64,000 bases of DNA from assembly GCF_025717535.1 (NCBI RefSeq), contig NZ_JAJIRO010000001.1, positions 1,116,001 through 1,180,000 on the forward strand, read 5' to 3'. This DNA is from Paucibacter sp. Y2R2-4. GTDB taxonomy: Bacteria > Pseudomonadota > Gammaproteobacteria > Burkholderiales > Burkholderiaceae_C. The notes beneath the pieces are model-generated. The model was not told the DNA's origin. It saw only the letters and a list, made by a program, of their open reading frames with translations, and did no database searches. The position numbers were made by a program, and so were the translations under genes. Below are positions 17,360-27,194 of this stretch, in pieces. Position 1 is the first letter of the stretch. Every line of letters starts with the position of its first letter.

Positions 17360-18007
17360 TTAGCTGGCGACCAAGCCGTTGCGAATCGCGTACACCGTCA
17401 ATTCGGAATTGTTCGCCAAGCCCAATTTTTCCAAGACACGGGCGCGGTAGACGCTGACGGTCTTGGGGCTGAGCATCAACTCTTCCGCAATATCGCTCAA
17501 GCGCTTGCCGGAAGCGATCATCACCAAAGTTTGCAATTCCCGGTCGGACAATTTCTGGTGCGCCAACTCATTGACCGGCGCTGTCAGGCTCTCAACCAGC
17601 ATCTGGGCGATTTCAGGCGTCACATACTTGCGCCCCTGCGCCACCGTGCGCACCGCTTGCACCAGCACCTGCGGGTCACCACCCTTGTTGACATAGCCAA
17701 AAGCACCGGCCCTGAGCGCCCGAATGGCATATTGGTCTTCCGGGTACATAGACACGATCAAGGTGCGGATGGTGGTGCCCTCATCCTTCATCACATGCAA
17801 GACGTCCAAGCCGCTGCGTCCCGGCATATTGATATCCAGCACCAGCACATCGCAACCGCCGCTCGGCCCCAAGTCGCGCAGCAGGCTGCGCAACTCACCA
17901 TAGTCGCCGGCCTCGCCCACCACTTCGATATCAGCCACATCCGACAAGGTGTCCCGGATGCCGCGCCGGATCAGCGCATGGTCGTCGCAAAGAATCACTT
18001 TGATCAT
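17360..18007 (-). CDS. NarL/FixJ family response regulator
   Basis: Receiver domain (residues 1-120, phospho-acceptor Asp in VLVLDINMPGRSG, switch residues in TLIVSMYPED and lysine in YVNKGG) joined to a LuxR-type helix-turn-helix (about 145-210: LSDRELQTLVMIASGKRLSDIAEELMLSPKTVSVYRARVLEKL). 215 aa, the standard size. Its ATG overlaps the stop of the sensor kinase gene by four bases, so they are coupled and almost certainly partners. Target genes are not evident. Confidence 0.95.
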   Translation of the reverse strand: MIKVILCDDHALIRRGIRDTLSDVADIEVVGEAGDYGELRSLLRDLGPSGGCDVLVLDINMPGRSGLDVLHVMKDEGTTIRTLIVSMYPEDQYAIRALRAGAFGYVNKGGDPQVLVQAVRTVAQGRKYVTPEIAQMLVESLTAPVNELAHQKLSDRELQTLVMIASGKRLSDIAEELMLSPKTVSVYRARVLEKLGLANNSELTVYAIRNGLVAS

Positions 18008-19167
18008 GAATTGCCCCAGGCCGAGCCTTCTTGAGCGGGCACCGGGTTGTCATCCCCCAGCAAACCGCCCTCTTCGGCACGCAGCGGCACCGAAAGTATC
18101 AGGCTCACGCCCTTGCTATTGCTGCTCAAGTCCACCCATCCTCCTACCGTTGCCGCGCGCTCGTGCAAGCCGCGAATCCCAAAGCTGCGCGCCTTGGCCA
18201 AGGCACCGGGTGAAATCCCCAAGCCATTGTCGCTGACTTCAAGCGTTAGCACCCCAGAGTCAATGCTCAGGTCGATGTCGACCCGGCTGGCCTGGGCATG
18301 CTTGGAAACATTGGTCAGCGCCTCTTGCGCCGTCCGGTAAGCCACCAAAGGCACGCCGGCCGGTAAATTCATTTGTTCACTGCTGGTGCGCAGCACCACC
18401 GTGATGCCGGTGCGCCGCTCAAAGCGTGCTGCCATCCATTGCACCGCCGCCACCAAGCCTTGCTCAAGAATGGCCGGACGCAGGTTTTGCATGATGCGCT
18501 GACTGGCCTCGATGGCCGCGGTCACGGTTTCAAGTGCGGACTCGACCCGTTGCAGCACGCCTGCATCCTTGGCATGGCGATTGATCCAAGCCAAATCAAA
18601 CTTCAAGGCCGTCAGCGAGCCACCCACATCATCATGGATCTCGCGCGCAATCGCCGCACGCTCCATCTCAACGCTGGTCTGCAAATGGCCGGCCAACTCA
18701 TGCAGACGTTGCTTGGACTTGAGTAGCTCCCGGTCGGCCTCGATGCGCGCCCGCTCCGACTCGCTGGCTTCAATCGCATGCAACAAAGCCGGTGCCAAAC
18801 GCGCCAAATCTTTTTTCAACAAGTAGTCAGAGGCGCCGGTGCGCATCGCCGCAACGGCGGTGTCTTCACCAATCTCGCCAGAGACCAAGATGAAGGGCAG
18901 CAAGACCTTGCTTTCCTTCAAAAGGTCAAGGACCAAGAGTCCGGAGAATCCCGGCAAGTTGTAGTCCGAGATGATGGCGTCCCAGGGCTGCGTCAGCGCC
19001 TGCTTGATCTCGGGCAAGGTGTCCAAGCGCTCGAGTTCGATATCTAGGCCGGCACGGCGCAATTGAGCCATGATCAGCTGATGATCGAGCTCGGAATCTT
19101 CTATATGGAGGACGCGCAATCGGCGATCGGCGGTTGGAATCGACATGGGGGCGAAGTATGCAGGCAT
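18004..19167 (-). CDS. Cytosolic hybrid sensor: N-terminal receiver plus HisKA_3-type histidine kinase
   Basis: 387 aa. Receiver domain first (about 15-135, Asp in IISDYNLPGFSG, ending LLKKDLARLAPALLHAI), then a short helical linker, a dimerisation/phosphoacceptor domain with AIAREIHDDVGGSLTALK (the histidine) and a HATPase domain with AYRTAQEALTNVSKHAQAS (N box) and LEVSDNGLGI (G1). No transmembrane segment or PAS domain, so input must arrive through the receiver, probably by phosphotransfer or protein contact. I chose ATG 19167; an upstream extension to 19419 reads as non-coding, and ATG 19146 is an alternative. It is paired with the LuxR-type regulator by a 4-base overlap. Confidence 0.9.
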   Translation of the reverse strand: MPAYFAPMSIPTADRRLRVLHIEDSELDHQLIMAQLRRAGLDIELERLDTLPEIKQALTQPWDAIISDYNLPGFSGLLVLDLLKESKVLLPFILVSGEIGEDTAVAAMRTGASDYLLKKDLARLAPALLHAIEASESERARIEADRELLKSKQRLHELAGHLQTSVEMERAAIAREIHDDVGGSLTALKFDLAWINRHAKDAGVLQRVESALETVTAAIEASQRIMQNLRPAILEQGLVAAVQWMAARFERRTGITVVLRTSSEQMNLPAGVPLVAYRTAQEALTNVSKHAQASRVDIDLSIDSGVLTLEVSDNGLGISPGALAKARSFGIRGLHERAATVGGWVDLSSNSKGVSLILSVPLRAEEGGLLGDDNPVPAQEGSAWGNS

Positions 19168-19435
19168 TGCGTGACCCTCGCCCTGGGGGGATACCGTCTC
19201 TTTCTTGCAAATTTCGGCGAAACCGAGCAAAAGAAAGGGTTTACCCCTATTCTTGCTACAACACGAAGGCCGATCCCCAGAAATAGCCCGCTTCTGTCCG
19301 CATTGTCTTGTCGACACGCACGCCAGAAATGCCGAAGATGCAGGCAAGCAAATGGTCGCCGCGATGCGCAAAATGGGCCAGCCCTGAGTGGGGCCAGGTT
19401 TTGCCTTCCGGGGGAACAAAAAGTGTGGAGCAAAG

Positions 19436-19891
19436 ATGCTGATGAATGAAACACCAGACCCCTCCGACCAGGGGATGATTCCGTTGCTGGTGGCCGCTGA
19501 GCTTCAGGATCACCTGATGACGGTGACCAATGATCTGGAGCGTTTGCAGCGCTTGCTCGATGATGCGGGCGAAGCGCTCTCGACCCATTTCTACAGCGCC
19601 TCCAGTCATGTCAGCGGCCTGCTGCGCCGCGACCCGAACGCACCCGATGCGCCGGTACTGAACAAGGTGATCGAGGACATTGCCGGCGCCATCACCGCCC
19701 TGCAATTCCAAGACATGGCCACTCAATTGATTGCCCACACCAGTCAAAGACTGCGAAATTGTGCCGATCAGCTCGCCCGTGACACTTTTGGCGACGACGA
19801 GGAAGGCGAAACGATTGTCGAAATCGCTCCCTTGCGGCCAAATCCAGTCACTCAGGATGAGATGGACGCAGGTTCAATCGAATTGTTCTAA
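19436..19891 (+). CDS. CheZ-like chemotaxis protein (small)
   Basis: 151 aa, helical, first gene of the chemotaxis operon. The segment ITALQFQDMATQLIAHTSQRL resembles the CheZ catalytic helix, with Asp93 and Gln97 at the four-residue spacing of the E. coli CheZ Asp143/Gln147 pair. That suggests a CheY-P phosphatase. It is shorter than E. coli CheZ (214 aa) and the C-terminus (DAGSIELF) only loosely recalls the CheY-binding tail. The ATG at 19436 has GGAG upstream; ATG 19442 is an alternative. cheY follows after 50 bases. The function is inferred from the motif and position. Confidence 0.72.
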   Translation: MLMNETPDPSDQGMIPLLVAAELQDHLMTVTNDLERLQRLLDDAGEALSTHFYSASSHVSGLLRRDPNAPDAPVLNKVIEDIAGAITALQFQDMATQLIAHTSQRLRNCADQLARDTFGDDEEGETIVEIAPLRPNPVTQDEMDAGSIELF

Positions 19892-19941
19892 AGATCCCCA
19901 GAAATTTCCCGAAATCAGCTTGATACCCCGGAGAGACAACA

Positions 19942-20304
19942 ATGCACTCAATCCTTGCCGTGGACGATTCGGCCTCGATGCGCCAAATGGTCGCCTTCAC
20001 ACTCAAAAACGCCGGCTTCAATGTGGTTGAAGCGGTTGATGGGCAAGACGCCTTGGAAAAGTCGGGCACACGAGATTTCGACCTGGTGCTGACGGACCAG
20101 AACATGCCGCGCATGGATGGCATCAGCTTGACTAAAAAGCTGCGTGACAACCCCAAGTTCAAGACCACACCTATTCTGATCTTGACGACGGAATCCAGCG
20201 ACCAGATGAAGCAAGCGGGTCGCGCTGCAGGCGCCACTGGCTGGCTGGTCAAACCCTTTGACCCGGCCAAGCTGATCGAAGTGATCGGCAAAGTGATTCG
20301 TTGA
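19942..20304 (+). CDS. cheY: Chemotaxis response regulator CheY
   Basis: Single receiver domain, 120 aa. It carries the phospho-acceptor Asp in LVLTDQNMPRMDG, acidic pair VDDS near the N-terminus, Thr in ILTTESS and the lysine in GWLVKPFDPAKL. CheY-P carries the signal to the flagellar motor switch. It lies 25 bases before cheA in a single-strand operon. Confidence 0.95.
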   Translation: MHSILAVDDSASMRQMVAFTLKNAGFNVVEAVDGQDALEKSGTRDFDLVLTDQNMPRMDGISLTKKLRDNPKFKTTPILILTTESSDQMKQAGRAAGATGWLVKPFDPAKLIEVIGKVIR

Positions 20305-20329
20305 AGCCTCGTCAACTCTGGAGCAAAGC

Positions 20330-22465
20330 ATGGGAGAAATGACGTCTGAAGGCGCCAGCCTGAGTGCAGGCATCGACCTGAGCCAGTTTTACCAAGTCTT
20401 TTTCGAAGAAGCGAGCGAGAACCTCGACAATATGGAACAGCTGCTGCTGAACCTGAATGTCGAGACGGCCGACGACGAAGAACTCAATGCCATCTTCCGT
20501 TGCGCACACTCCATCAAGGGCGGCGCCGCCACCTTTGGTTTTGGTGATGTTGCCGAGCTGACCCACCAGATGGAGACGCTGCTGGACAAGCTGCGTCGCC
20601 ACGAGTTGAAAGCCACCTCACCGATGGTGGACACTTTGCTGCAATCGGGCGATGCGCTGCGGGCGCAACTCGGTCGTCACCAGGGTTCCGGTGCCGATGC
20701 GGTGGACACCAGCGATTTGCTGACCAGCATTCGCGGCTTTGTCGAAGGCGAATCTGAGGGCGACTTCTCTGCCCCAACGCCGGCACCAGCCCCCAAGGCC
20801 AGCAGCCCGGCACCGAGTCCTGCGGCCGCCTCCAAAACCGCCGCCAAACCCGGCGTGCGCGAGTTGGAATTGCAAGTCGGTCCGCTGACCGATATGAGTC
20901 TGACCGACAACCTGGTCGACTTGTTCAAAGAGATCACCGACCTCGGCACGATTGAGCCGCTCGACGGCGGCGTGCCGGCCGAAGGCATTCGCCGCTTCAA
21001 GGTCCTGACCAGCAGCACCGACAGCGATTTGCTGGATCTGTTCACCTTCCATGTGGCACGAGAGCAAGTCAAGCTCTTGCCCTTCGGCCCCGGCTTTGGC
21101 TTCCACGACGGTGCCCCCGGCTCGCCGCCCGCCGCCAAGGAAGAAGCGGACCTGGGTTATGGCTTCTTTGACAATGCGCCCGGCATCCCAGAAGGCAGCG
21201 CCGCCAGCAACGAACTGAAAGTTCAAGCGGAAGCGCCAAAGCCCGCTGTAGTGCCGCAAGCTGCCGCGCGTGCGGAAGCCCGTCCTGCTGCGGCAGGCAT
21301 GGAACAGTCGACGCTGCGGGTCTCGATTGAGAAGGTCGATCAGCTGATCAATCTGGTCGGCGAGTTGGTGATCACCCAAGCCATGTTGGCGCAGAACAGC
21401 CGTGATGTCGCGCCGGGCCTGTACCAGCAACTCACCTCGGGACTGGCCGATCTGGAGCGCAACACCCGCGACTTGCAGGAATCGGTGATGTCGATTCGGA
21501 TGATTCCGATGTCGGTCGTCTTCAACCGCTTCCCGCGCATGTTGCGTGACCTCGCCGCCAAGCTGGGCAAAAAGGTCGAACTGGTCACCCAGGGTGAAGC
21601 CACCGAGTTGGACAAGAGCTTGGTTGAGAAGATCACCGACCCGCTCACCCACTTGGTTCGTAACAGCTGCGACCACGGCATCGAGCAACCTGCCGATCGT
21701 CTGGCCAAAGGCAAGCCCGAACACGGCACCATCACCCTGGTCGCTTCACATCAGGGCGGCTCCATCGTGATCGAGGTGCGCGACGACGGCAACGGCCTGA
21801 ACCGCAACAAGCTGATCAAGAAAGCCCGAGAAAAAGGCATCGACGCGCCTGATTCCATGACCGACTCCGAGGTCTGGAATCTGATCTTCGCGCCAGGCTT
21901 CTCGACCGCCGACCAAGTGACCGATGTGTCGGGCCGCGGCGTCGGCATGGACGTGGTGAAGAAGAACATCACCTCGCTGGGTGGCACGGTCGAGATCGAT
22001 TCGGCCGAAGGCTACGGCATGAAGGTCTCGGTGCGCTTGCCGCTGACGCTGGCCATCATGGACGGCATGAGTGTGGGCGTGGGCGATGAGGTTTACATCT
22101 TGCCGCTGTCCTCCGTAGTCGAGTCCTTCCAAGTGCAAGCCGACACCATCAAGACGGTGGCTGGCTCAGGCCGGGTCGTCGAGGTTCGCGATGAGTACAT
22201 GCCGGTGATCGGCCTGGAAACCATCTTCAATGTGCCTCGCTTCGATTTTGAACATGTCAGCACCATCATGGTGGTGGTCGAGGCTGAAGGTGGACGTGTC
22301 GCACTGCTGGTGGATGAACTGCTCGGCCAGCAACAAGTGGTGGTGAAAAACCTGGAAGCCAATTACCGCAAGGTGACGGACGTTTCGGGCGCCACCATCA
22401 TGGGCGATGGCCGAGTCGCACTGATTCTCGATGTGGGCAGCTTGGTGCGCCGCTCGCGCAACTGA
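20330..22465 (+). CDS. cheA: Chemotaxis histidine kinase CheA
   Basis: Autophosphorylates and passes phosphate to CheY and CheB. 711 aa. Domains: HPt (about 15-115, His60 in RCAHSIKGGAATFG), an Ala/Pro-rich linker (about 140-175), a P2-like domain (about 177-260), dimerisation helices (about 320-385, STLRVSIEKVDQLINLVGELVITQAM), HATPase (about 385-565, HLVRNSCDHGIE, VRDDGNGLN, GRGVGMDVVKKNI) and a CheW-like domain to the end (LTLAIMDGMSVGVGDEVYILPLSSVVESF). All catalytic boxes are intact. Middle gene of the operon. Confidence 0.97.
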   Translation: MGEMTSEGASLSAGIDLSQFYQVFFEEASENLDNMEQLLLNLNVETADDEELNAIFRCAHSIKGGAATFGFGDVAELTHQMETLLDKLRRHELKATSPMVDTLLQSGDALRAQLGRHQGSGADAVDTSDLLTSIRGFVEGESEGDFSAPTPAPAPKASSPAPSPAAASKTAAKPGVRELELQVGPLTDMSLTDNLVDLFKEITDLGTIEPLDGGVPAEGIRRFKVLTSSTDSDLLDLFTFHVAREQVKLLPFGPGFGFHDGAPGSPPAAKEEADLGYGFFDNAPGIPEGSAASNELKVQAEAPKPAVVPQAAARAEARPAAAGMEQSTLRVSIEKVDQLINLVGELVITQAMLAQNSRDVAPGLYQQLTSGLADLERNTRDLQESVMSIRMIPMSVVFNRFPRMLRDLAAKLGKKVELVTQGEATELDKSLVEKITDPLTHLVRNSCDHGIEQPADRLAKGKPEHGTITLVASHQGGSIVIEVRDDGNGLNRNKLIKKAREKGIDAPDSMTDSEVWNLIFAPGFSTADQVTDVSGRGVGMDVVKKNITSLGGTVEIDSAEGYGMKVSVRLPLTLAIMDGMSVGVGDEVYILPLSSVVESFQVQADTIKTVAGSGRVVEVRDEYMPVIGLETIFNVPRFDFEHVSTIMVVVEAEGGRVALLVDELLGQQQVVVKNLEANYRKVTDVSGATIMGDGRVALILDVGSLVRRSRN

Positions 22466-22507
22466 AGTCGGCGTGGACTTCACTTCCCTACACAAAGGTA
22501 GCCTTCG

Positions 22508-24328
22508 ATGAATATGAGCGAGATGCTCCGTCAGTTCAGTATCCGGACACGCATGATTGGTGCCATCGCCATGGTGTTGGCGCTTCTGGTCATCGTGGGC
22601 GGTGTCGGCCTACTGGGCATGAATTCGATGCGCGACCAGACCCACCAGTTCGCTGAAAATTCGGTCGCCAAAGCCAATGCCTCTGCAGGGTTGGTTAAGG
22701 CCATGGGCGATCTGCGCCGGCGCGAGAAGGACATGATCATCAACTACGACAAGCCCGAGACCGTCAAGGCCGAGCATGCCAAGTGGGATGAGTCGCGACA
22801 GGCATTTGCCAAGCTGATCAGCAGCTTGCAAACCAGCCAGCAGGACGGCAGCTCTGCAGTGCTGAAGCAAATCATGCCTTTGATGGAAGATTACGCCAGC
22901 AAGGCCGCGCCCATCTTGGCTCAGCTTGAAGCCGGAGCCTATGACAACGCCGCCCTTGCCGACAAGCTCTTGAACGGGGCCAAAGACAGCATCTGGCAAG
23001 CCGACAAGCTGCTGGGTGAGTTGCAAGCGGAACTGGACAAGGCCTCCGCAGCAACCCAAGCGCAGGCACAAGCAACGCAAGAGCGCATGCTGACGATCTT
23101 CATCATCGTGCTGGCCCTCAGTGCCGCCATCGTGGTGCCGTTGACGCTGCTGAATATGCACAGCATCTGCAAACCCTTGGCCGAGGCCGAGGAATTGGCA
23201 GACGCAATCGCCAAGGGTGACTTGACCGGCTCCTCTGTGCATGTGGTCGGGCAGGACGAAGCCTCGCATCTGATGCGCTCGCTGCAGCACATGCAGCAAG
23301 CCTTGCAAAGCCTGGTGGGTCAGTTGCGCACCTCGGCCGACAGCATCCGTACTGCATCGGTAGAAATTGCCACGGGCAACCAGGACTTGTCCGGTCGTAC
23401 CGAACAAACCGCCTCCAATCTGCAACAGGCCGCATCGTCGATGGTGCAATTGACAGGCACAGTCAAGCAAACCGCCGACTCGGCCCGCACGGCCAATCAA
23501 TTGGCCACCTCGGCATCGCATGCAGCGGCCAAGGGGGGTGAAGTCGTGGGCCAAGTGGTCTCGACCATGGACGAGATCAACACCAGTTCCAAGAAGATCA
23601 GCGACATCATTGGCGTGATCGACGGTATCGCCTTCCAGACCAATATCTTGGCCTTGAATGCCGCAGTTGAAGCGGCTCGCGCCGGCGAGCAAGGTCGTGG
23701 CTTTGCCGTGGTAGCCAGCGAAGTCCGCTCCTTGGCGCAGCGCAGCGCCGAAGCGGCACGTGAAATCAAGACTCTGATCGGCGCCAGCGTCGAGCGAGTT
23801 GAGACCGGCTCACGCTTGGTGCAAGAGGCAGGCGAGTCGATGACCGACATCGTCTCCAGTGTGCAGCGCGTCTCGGACATCATTGGCGAGATCACTGCAG
23901 CCGCCAGCGAGCAAAGCGATGGCATTGGCCAGGTAAATCAGTCGGTGGTTCAGCTGGATCAAATGACCCAACAGAACGCGGCCCTGGTTGAAGAATCGGC
24001 TGCAGCAGCGGAAAGCCTGAAGGACCAGGCCGAGCGCTTGGCTGAGGCTGTCGATAAATTCAAAATCAGTGCAACGAGCGCAAAGAGCATCAAGAGCGGC
24101 TCTCACAGCATGAAGCACGGGACGTCCGCCGGTTTCGCCGCCAGCAGGGCCCCCAGCCCGAAACCCTCATCGGCCAAGGCACCCTTCAAAGCTCCGGCCT
24201 ACTCCGGGGCCAAGAGTGGCGCGTCGCCGGCTGCGAGCACCGCTTCATTTGCGACCGCCAAGGCAGCCCCCAAGCCCTCACCTTCGCCGGCCCCAAGCCA
24301 ATCTGAGTCCGAGTGGGAGTCGTTCTGA
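22508..24328 (+). CDS. Methyl-accepting chemotaxis protein with four-helix-bundle sensor
   Basis: 606 aa. TM1 at about 13-35, a periplasmic helical region (about 36-195) of the 4HB_MCP type ([18 protein letters not shown]), TM2 at about 195-218, HAMP, then the cytosolic signalling hairpin with the invariant tip [37 protein letters not shown]. After a Ser/Pro/Ala-rich tether it ends in EWESF, a CheR/CheB docking pentapeptide of the NWETF kind. It lies between cheA and cheW, so it is a core receptor of this pathway. The ligand is unknown. Confidence 0.95.
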   Translation: MNMSEMLRQFSIRTRMIGAIAMVLALLVIVGGVGLLGMNSMRDQTHQFAENSVAKANASAGLVKAMGDLRRREKDMIINYDKPETVKAEHAKWDESRQAFAKLISSLQTSQQDGSSAVLKQIMPLMEDYASKAAPILAQLEAGAYDNAALADKLLNGAKDSIWQADKLLGELQAELDKASAATQAQAQATQERMLTIFIIVLALSAAIVVPLTLLNMHSICKPLAEAEELADAIAKGDLTGSSVHVVGQDEASHLMRSLQHMQQALQSLVGQLRTSADSIRTASVEIATGNQDLSGRTEQTASNLQQAASSMVQLTGTVKQTADSARTANQLATSASHAAAKGGEVVGQVVSTMDEINTSSKKISDIIGVIDGIAFQTNILALNAAVEAARAGEQGRGFAVVASEVRSLAQRSAEAAREIKTLIGASVERVETGSRLVQEAGESMTDIVSSVQRVSDIIGEITAAASEQSDGIGQVNQSVVQLDQMTQQNAALVEESAAAAESLKDQAERLAEAVDKFKISATSAKSIKSGSHSMKHGTSAGFAASRAPSPKPSSAKAPFKAPAYSGAKSGASPAASTASFATAKAAPKPSPSPAPSQSESEWESF

Positions 24329-24377
24329 CACCCTGCCCTTTCATTTCTTCCATTCCGCACACATAACGAGGTAAGCC

Positions 24378-24908
24378 ATGGAAACGACCCGAGAAAACGT
24401 GCCGGCCATTCGCCAAGAAACGGGCAATCTCGCCTTGCGCAGCCGCGGCCCGGCCAGCGGCGAATTCCTGACTTTCCGGCTGGGCGCCGAAGAGTACGGT
24501 ATTGATATTCTGAAAGTCCAAGAGATCCGCTCCTACGAGCCGCCAACTCGCATCGCCAATGCGCCGGATTTCATCAAGGGCGTGGTCAATCTGCGCGGCG
24601 TGATCGTGCCTATCGTCGACTTGCGCTTGAAACTGGGCTGCCCCTCGGCCGAGTACAACAGCTTCACCGTGGTGATCGTGCTGAACGTCCGCAATCGCGT
24701 GGTTGGCGCTGTGGTCGACTCAGTCTCTGATGTTTTGGAGCTGAACAAAGATGCCATCCGCCCAGCGCCCGAGCTGAGCTCGGCTTCGGTGGACACCAGC
24801 TTCATCACCGGCATTGGCACCGTCAATGACCGCATGTTGATCTTGATGGACATCGAAGGCCTGATGAGCAGTGCCGACATGGGCCTGATGGATTCTCTGA
24901 CCATGTAA
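24378..24908 (+). CDS. cheW: Chemotaxis coupling protein CheW
   Basis: Scaffold linking receptors to CheA. 176 aa, with the CheW fold from about residue 30: [25 protein letters not shown], then [27 protein letters not shown] (the conserved NLRG turn), and [15 protein letters not shown]. About 25 extra N-terminal residues precede the domain. Preceded by AACGAGG and placed between two receptor genes. Confidence 0.96.
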   Translation: METTRENVPAIRQETGNLALRSRGPASGEFLTFRLGAEEYGIDILKVQEIRSYEPPTRIANAPDFIKGVVNLRGVIVPIVDLRLKLGCPSAEYNSFTVVIVLNVRNRVVGAVVDSVSDVLELNKDAIRPAPELSSASVDTSFITGIGTVNDRMLILMDIEGLMSSADMGLMDSLTM

Positions 24909-25007
24909 GTCGTCGGATCGAGTCCCGCGCTACATGTGCCCTGGAGAGTCTGCAGGTGCAAATAGCAGCGACATGTGTTTTGCTGATCTGAAAGGCAAAG
25001 AGTTGTT

Positions 25008-27149
25008 ATGGCAACGGGCTCCACATCAATCGCCAGGCGGGTTTCAACCCTAGGCGGAATCGCGCTCGCCTTGGTGCTGCTGAGCGTCAGCGGCATCGTC
25101 AGTGTCATGCTGACGCGCGATGCTCACCAACGTGTACTCACCTGGGTGGGCGACAAAGCACAGTCGCTGGTCGACTCCATGCAGGTGATGGACGAGTCTT
25201 CTCGCATCCTGGTTGAGCGAAATTTCGGCTCCCTGCGTCAAGAGTTTGGCCCCAGCTTTTCACTCGACGAGGCCACCGGTGACTTGCGCGACTGGGGCCC
25301 CAAGCTGAATGGCAACTTCACTCAAGTTGACAAATTCGCTGGCGCAACCGGAGGCGTAGCTACCGTCTTTGCCCTCAAAGGCGACGACTTTGAGCGCATC
25401 ACCACCTCCCTGAAGAAGCCCAATGGCGAACGCGCCATGGGCACCATGCTGGGCAAGAATCACCCAGCCTATGAAGCGGCCAAAGCCGGCAAGCCCTTTT
25501 CAGGGCGAGCCGTCTTGTTCGGCCGGGCCTATATGACCCATTACGAGCCGATCAAGAACGACGACGGCAAGCTTATTGGTCTGCTCTTTGTTGGATTCGA
25601 TCTCGATGCTTCAGTGGTCGCCATGCAAACCCTTGCCGAAAAGGCAAAGTTCTTTGAAAACGGCGGCACTTATCTGGTTTCGGTCGAGGGGGATCCGGCC
25701 CAAGCGATTTTTCTCGCCCACCCAACGGCCAAGGGGAAGTTGGTCCGCGAAGCCTATCCGGGTTTTGACAAGGTGCTCGCCGAATTGGGGCAGAGCCCGG
25801 ATGGCTACCTCGCCGATGTACCGAATGTCTTGGGTTCCCCTCGTGACGATAACTTCGCCGTAGTTCGAAAGAACGAGAAATCCGGCGTCTGGGTGATTGC
25901 CCAGGTGTCACGCGGAGAGGCCATGGCCTCCCACTGGGCCACGCTGATCCCCTTTTGGATCATGCTGGGCTTGACCACTGCAGGCTTGGCCTACGGCTTG
26001 TTTTGGATGATGCGCCACTGGGTGGCGCAACCCCTGGGAACCTTGACCCAGGCGGTGGGCACCATCGCCCAAGGCGATCTTTCACATGCTGTCGACAGCC
26101 AACGTAACGATGAAATTGGTTTGTTGATCCAACAAACCGAATCCATGCGACAGCGTTTGGCGGAGACCATAGGCACGGTGCGCCTGTCAGTGGACTCCAT
26201 TGGCACGGCCAGCGCGGAAATTGCCACCGGCAATCAAGACTTGAGTCAACGTACCGAGCAGACCGCCTCCAACCTCCAGTTGGCATCCTCTTCGATGACC
26301 GAGCTGACCAGCACGGTACGGCAGACCGCGGAATCCGCGCGTACCGCCAATCAATTGGTGTCCTCCGCTTCCGGTGCGGCCGCCAAGGGCGGGCAGGTGG
26401 TGGGTCAGGTAGTGTCCACCATGGACGAGATCAACACCAGCTCGCGCAAGATCAACGACATCATCGGCGTCATTGACGGCATCGCCTTCCAGACCAATAT
26501 CTTGGCCCTGAACGCCGCCGTCGAAGCCGCGCGCGCCGGTGAGCAAGGACGAGGCTTTGCCGTTGTGGCCAGCGAAGTTCGCTCGCTGGCGCAACGCAGT
26601 GCAGCGGCCGCCAAGGAAATCAAGACCCTGATCGGCGCGAGCGTAGAACGCGTCGAAGTCGGGTCTCGACTGGTGCAAGAGGCCGGTATCTCGATGAACG
26701 AGATTGTCTCCAGTGTGCAGCGCGTGCAAGACATCATTGGCGAAATCACCGCCGCAGCCAGCGAGCAAAGCGAAGGCATTGGCCAAGTCAACCAGTCGGT
26801 GGTTCAACTCGATCAAATGACGCAGCAGAACGCGGCTTTGGTGGAAGAGTCGGCCGCTGCTGCGGAAAGTCTCAAGGGGCAAGCTCAGTTGCTGGTGGAA
26901 GCCGTGGCCATGTTCAAAGTGGCTCAATCGGCTCAACGCCACCCGCAGCCCCCCGCCGCCCCAAGTCTGGCGCTTCACGCCAGCAGCGCCAAGCCCTTTG
27001 CTAAGGCCTCAAGTCCTAAGCCCAGGCCTGCCAAAAAAGCGGCACCGGCACGTTCAACACCGTCGGCCGCGCCTGAACCTGCCGTCAGCAAAGCCTCGGC
27101 AACCCCATCCGCACCAGCCAGCAATGAGAGTGACTGGGAGAGTTTTTGA
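25008..27149 (+). CDS. Methyl-accepting chemotaxis protein with Cache-type sensor
   Basis: 713 aa. TM1 at about 12-35, a periplasmic domain of about 280 residues with Cache_3/Cache_2-like features (GRAVLFGRAYMTHYEPIKNDDGKLIGLLFVGFDL; a second half with FAVVRKNEKSGVWVIAQVSRGEA), TM2 at about 310-335, HAMP, and a signalling domain almost identical to the other two receptors. A Pro/Ala-rich tether ends in DWESF, again a CheR/CheB docking tail. Cache domains of this kind bind small organic acids or amines directly; the ligand here is unknown. Confidence 0.94.
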   Translation: MATGSTSIARRVSTLGGIALALVLLSVSGIVSVMLTRDAHQRVLTWVGDKAQSLVDSMQVMDESSRILVERNFGSLRQEFGPSFSLDEATGDLRDWGPKLNGNFTQVDKFAGATGGVATVFALKGDDFERITTSLKKPNGERAMGTMLGKNHPAYEAAKAGKPFSGRAVLFGRAYMTHYEPIKNDDGKLIGLLFVGFDLDASVVAMQTLAEKAKFFENGGTYLVSVEGDPAQAIFLAHPTAKGKLVREAYPGFDKVLAELGQSPDGYLADVPNVLGSPRDDNFAVVRKNEKSGVWVIAQVSRGEAMASHWATLIPFWIMLGLTTAGLAYGLFWMMRHWVAQPLGTLTQAVGTIAQGDLSHAVDSQRNDEIGLLIQQTESMRQRLAETIGTVRLSVDSIGTASAEIATGNQDLSQRTEQTASNLQLASSSMTELTSTVRQTAESARTANQLVSSASGAAAKGGQVVGQVVSTMDEINTSSRKINDIIGVIDGIAFQTNILALNAAVEAARAGEQGRGFAVVASEVRSLAQRSAAAAKEIKTLIGASVERVEVGSRLVQEAGISMNEIVSSVQRVQDIIGEITAAASEQSEGIGQVNQSVVQLDQMTQQNAALVEESAAAAESLKGQAQLLVEAVAMFKVAQSAQRHPQPPAAPSLALHASSAKPFAKASSPKPRPAKKAAPARSTPSAAPEPAVSKASATPSAPASNESDWESF

Positions 27150-27194
27150 TCTAGGCGCCTAGCGCCATCTAAGTTCGTTGAGGAGACCCCATCG

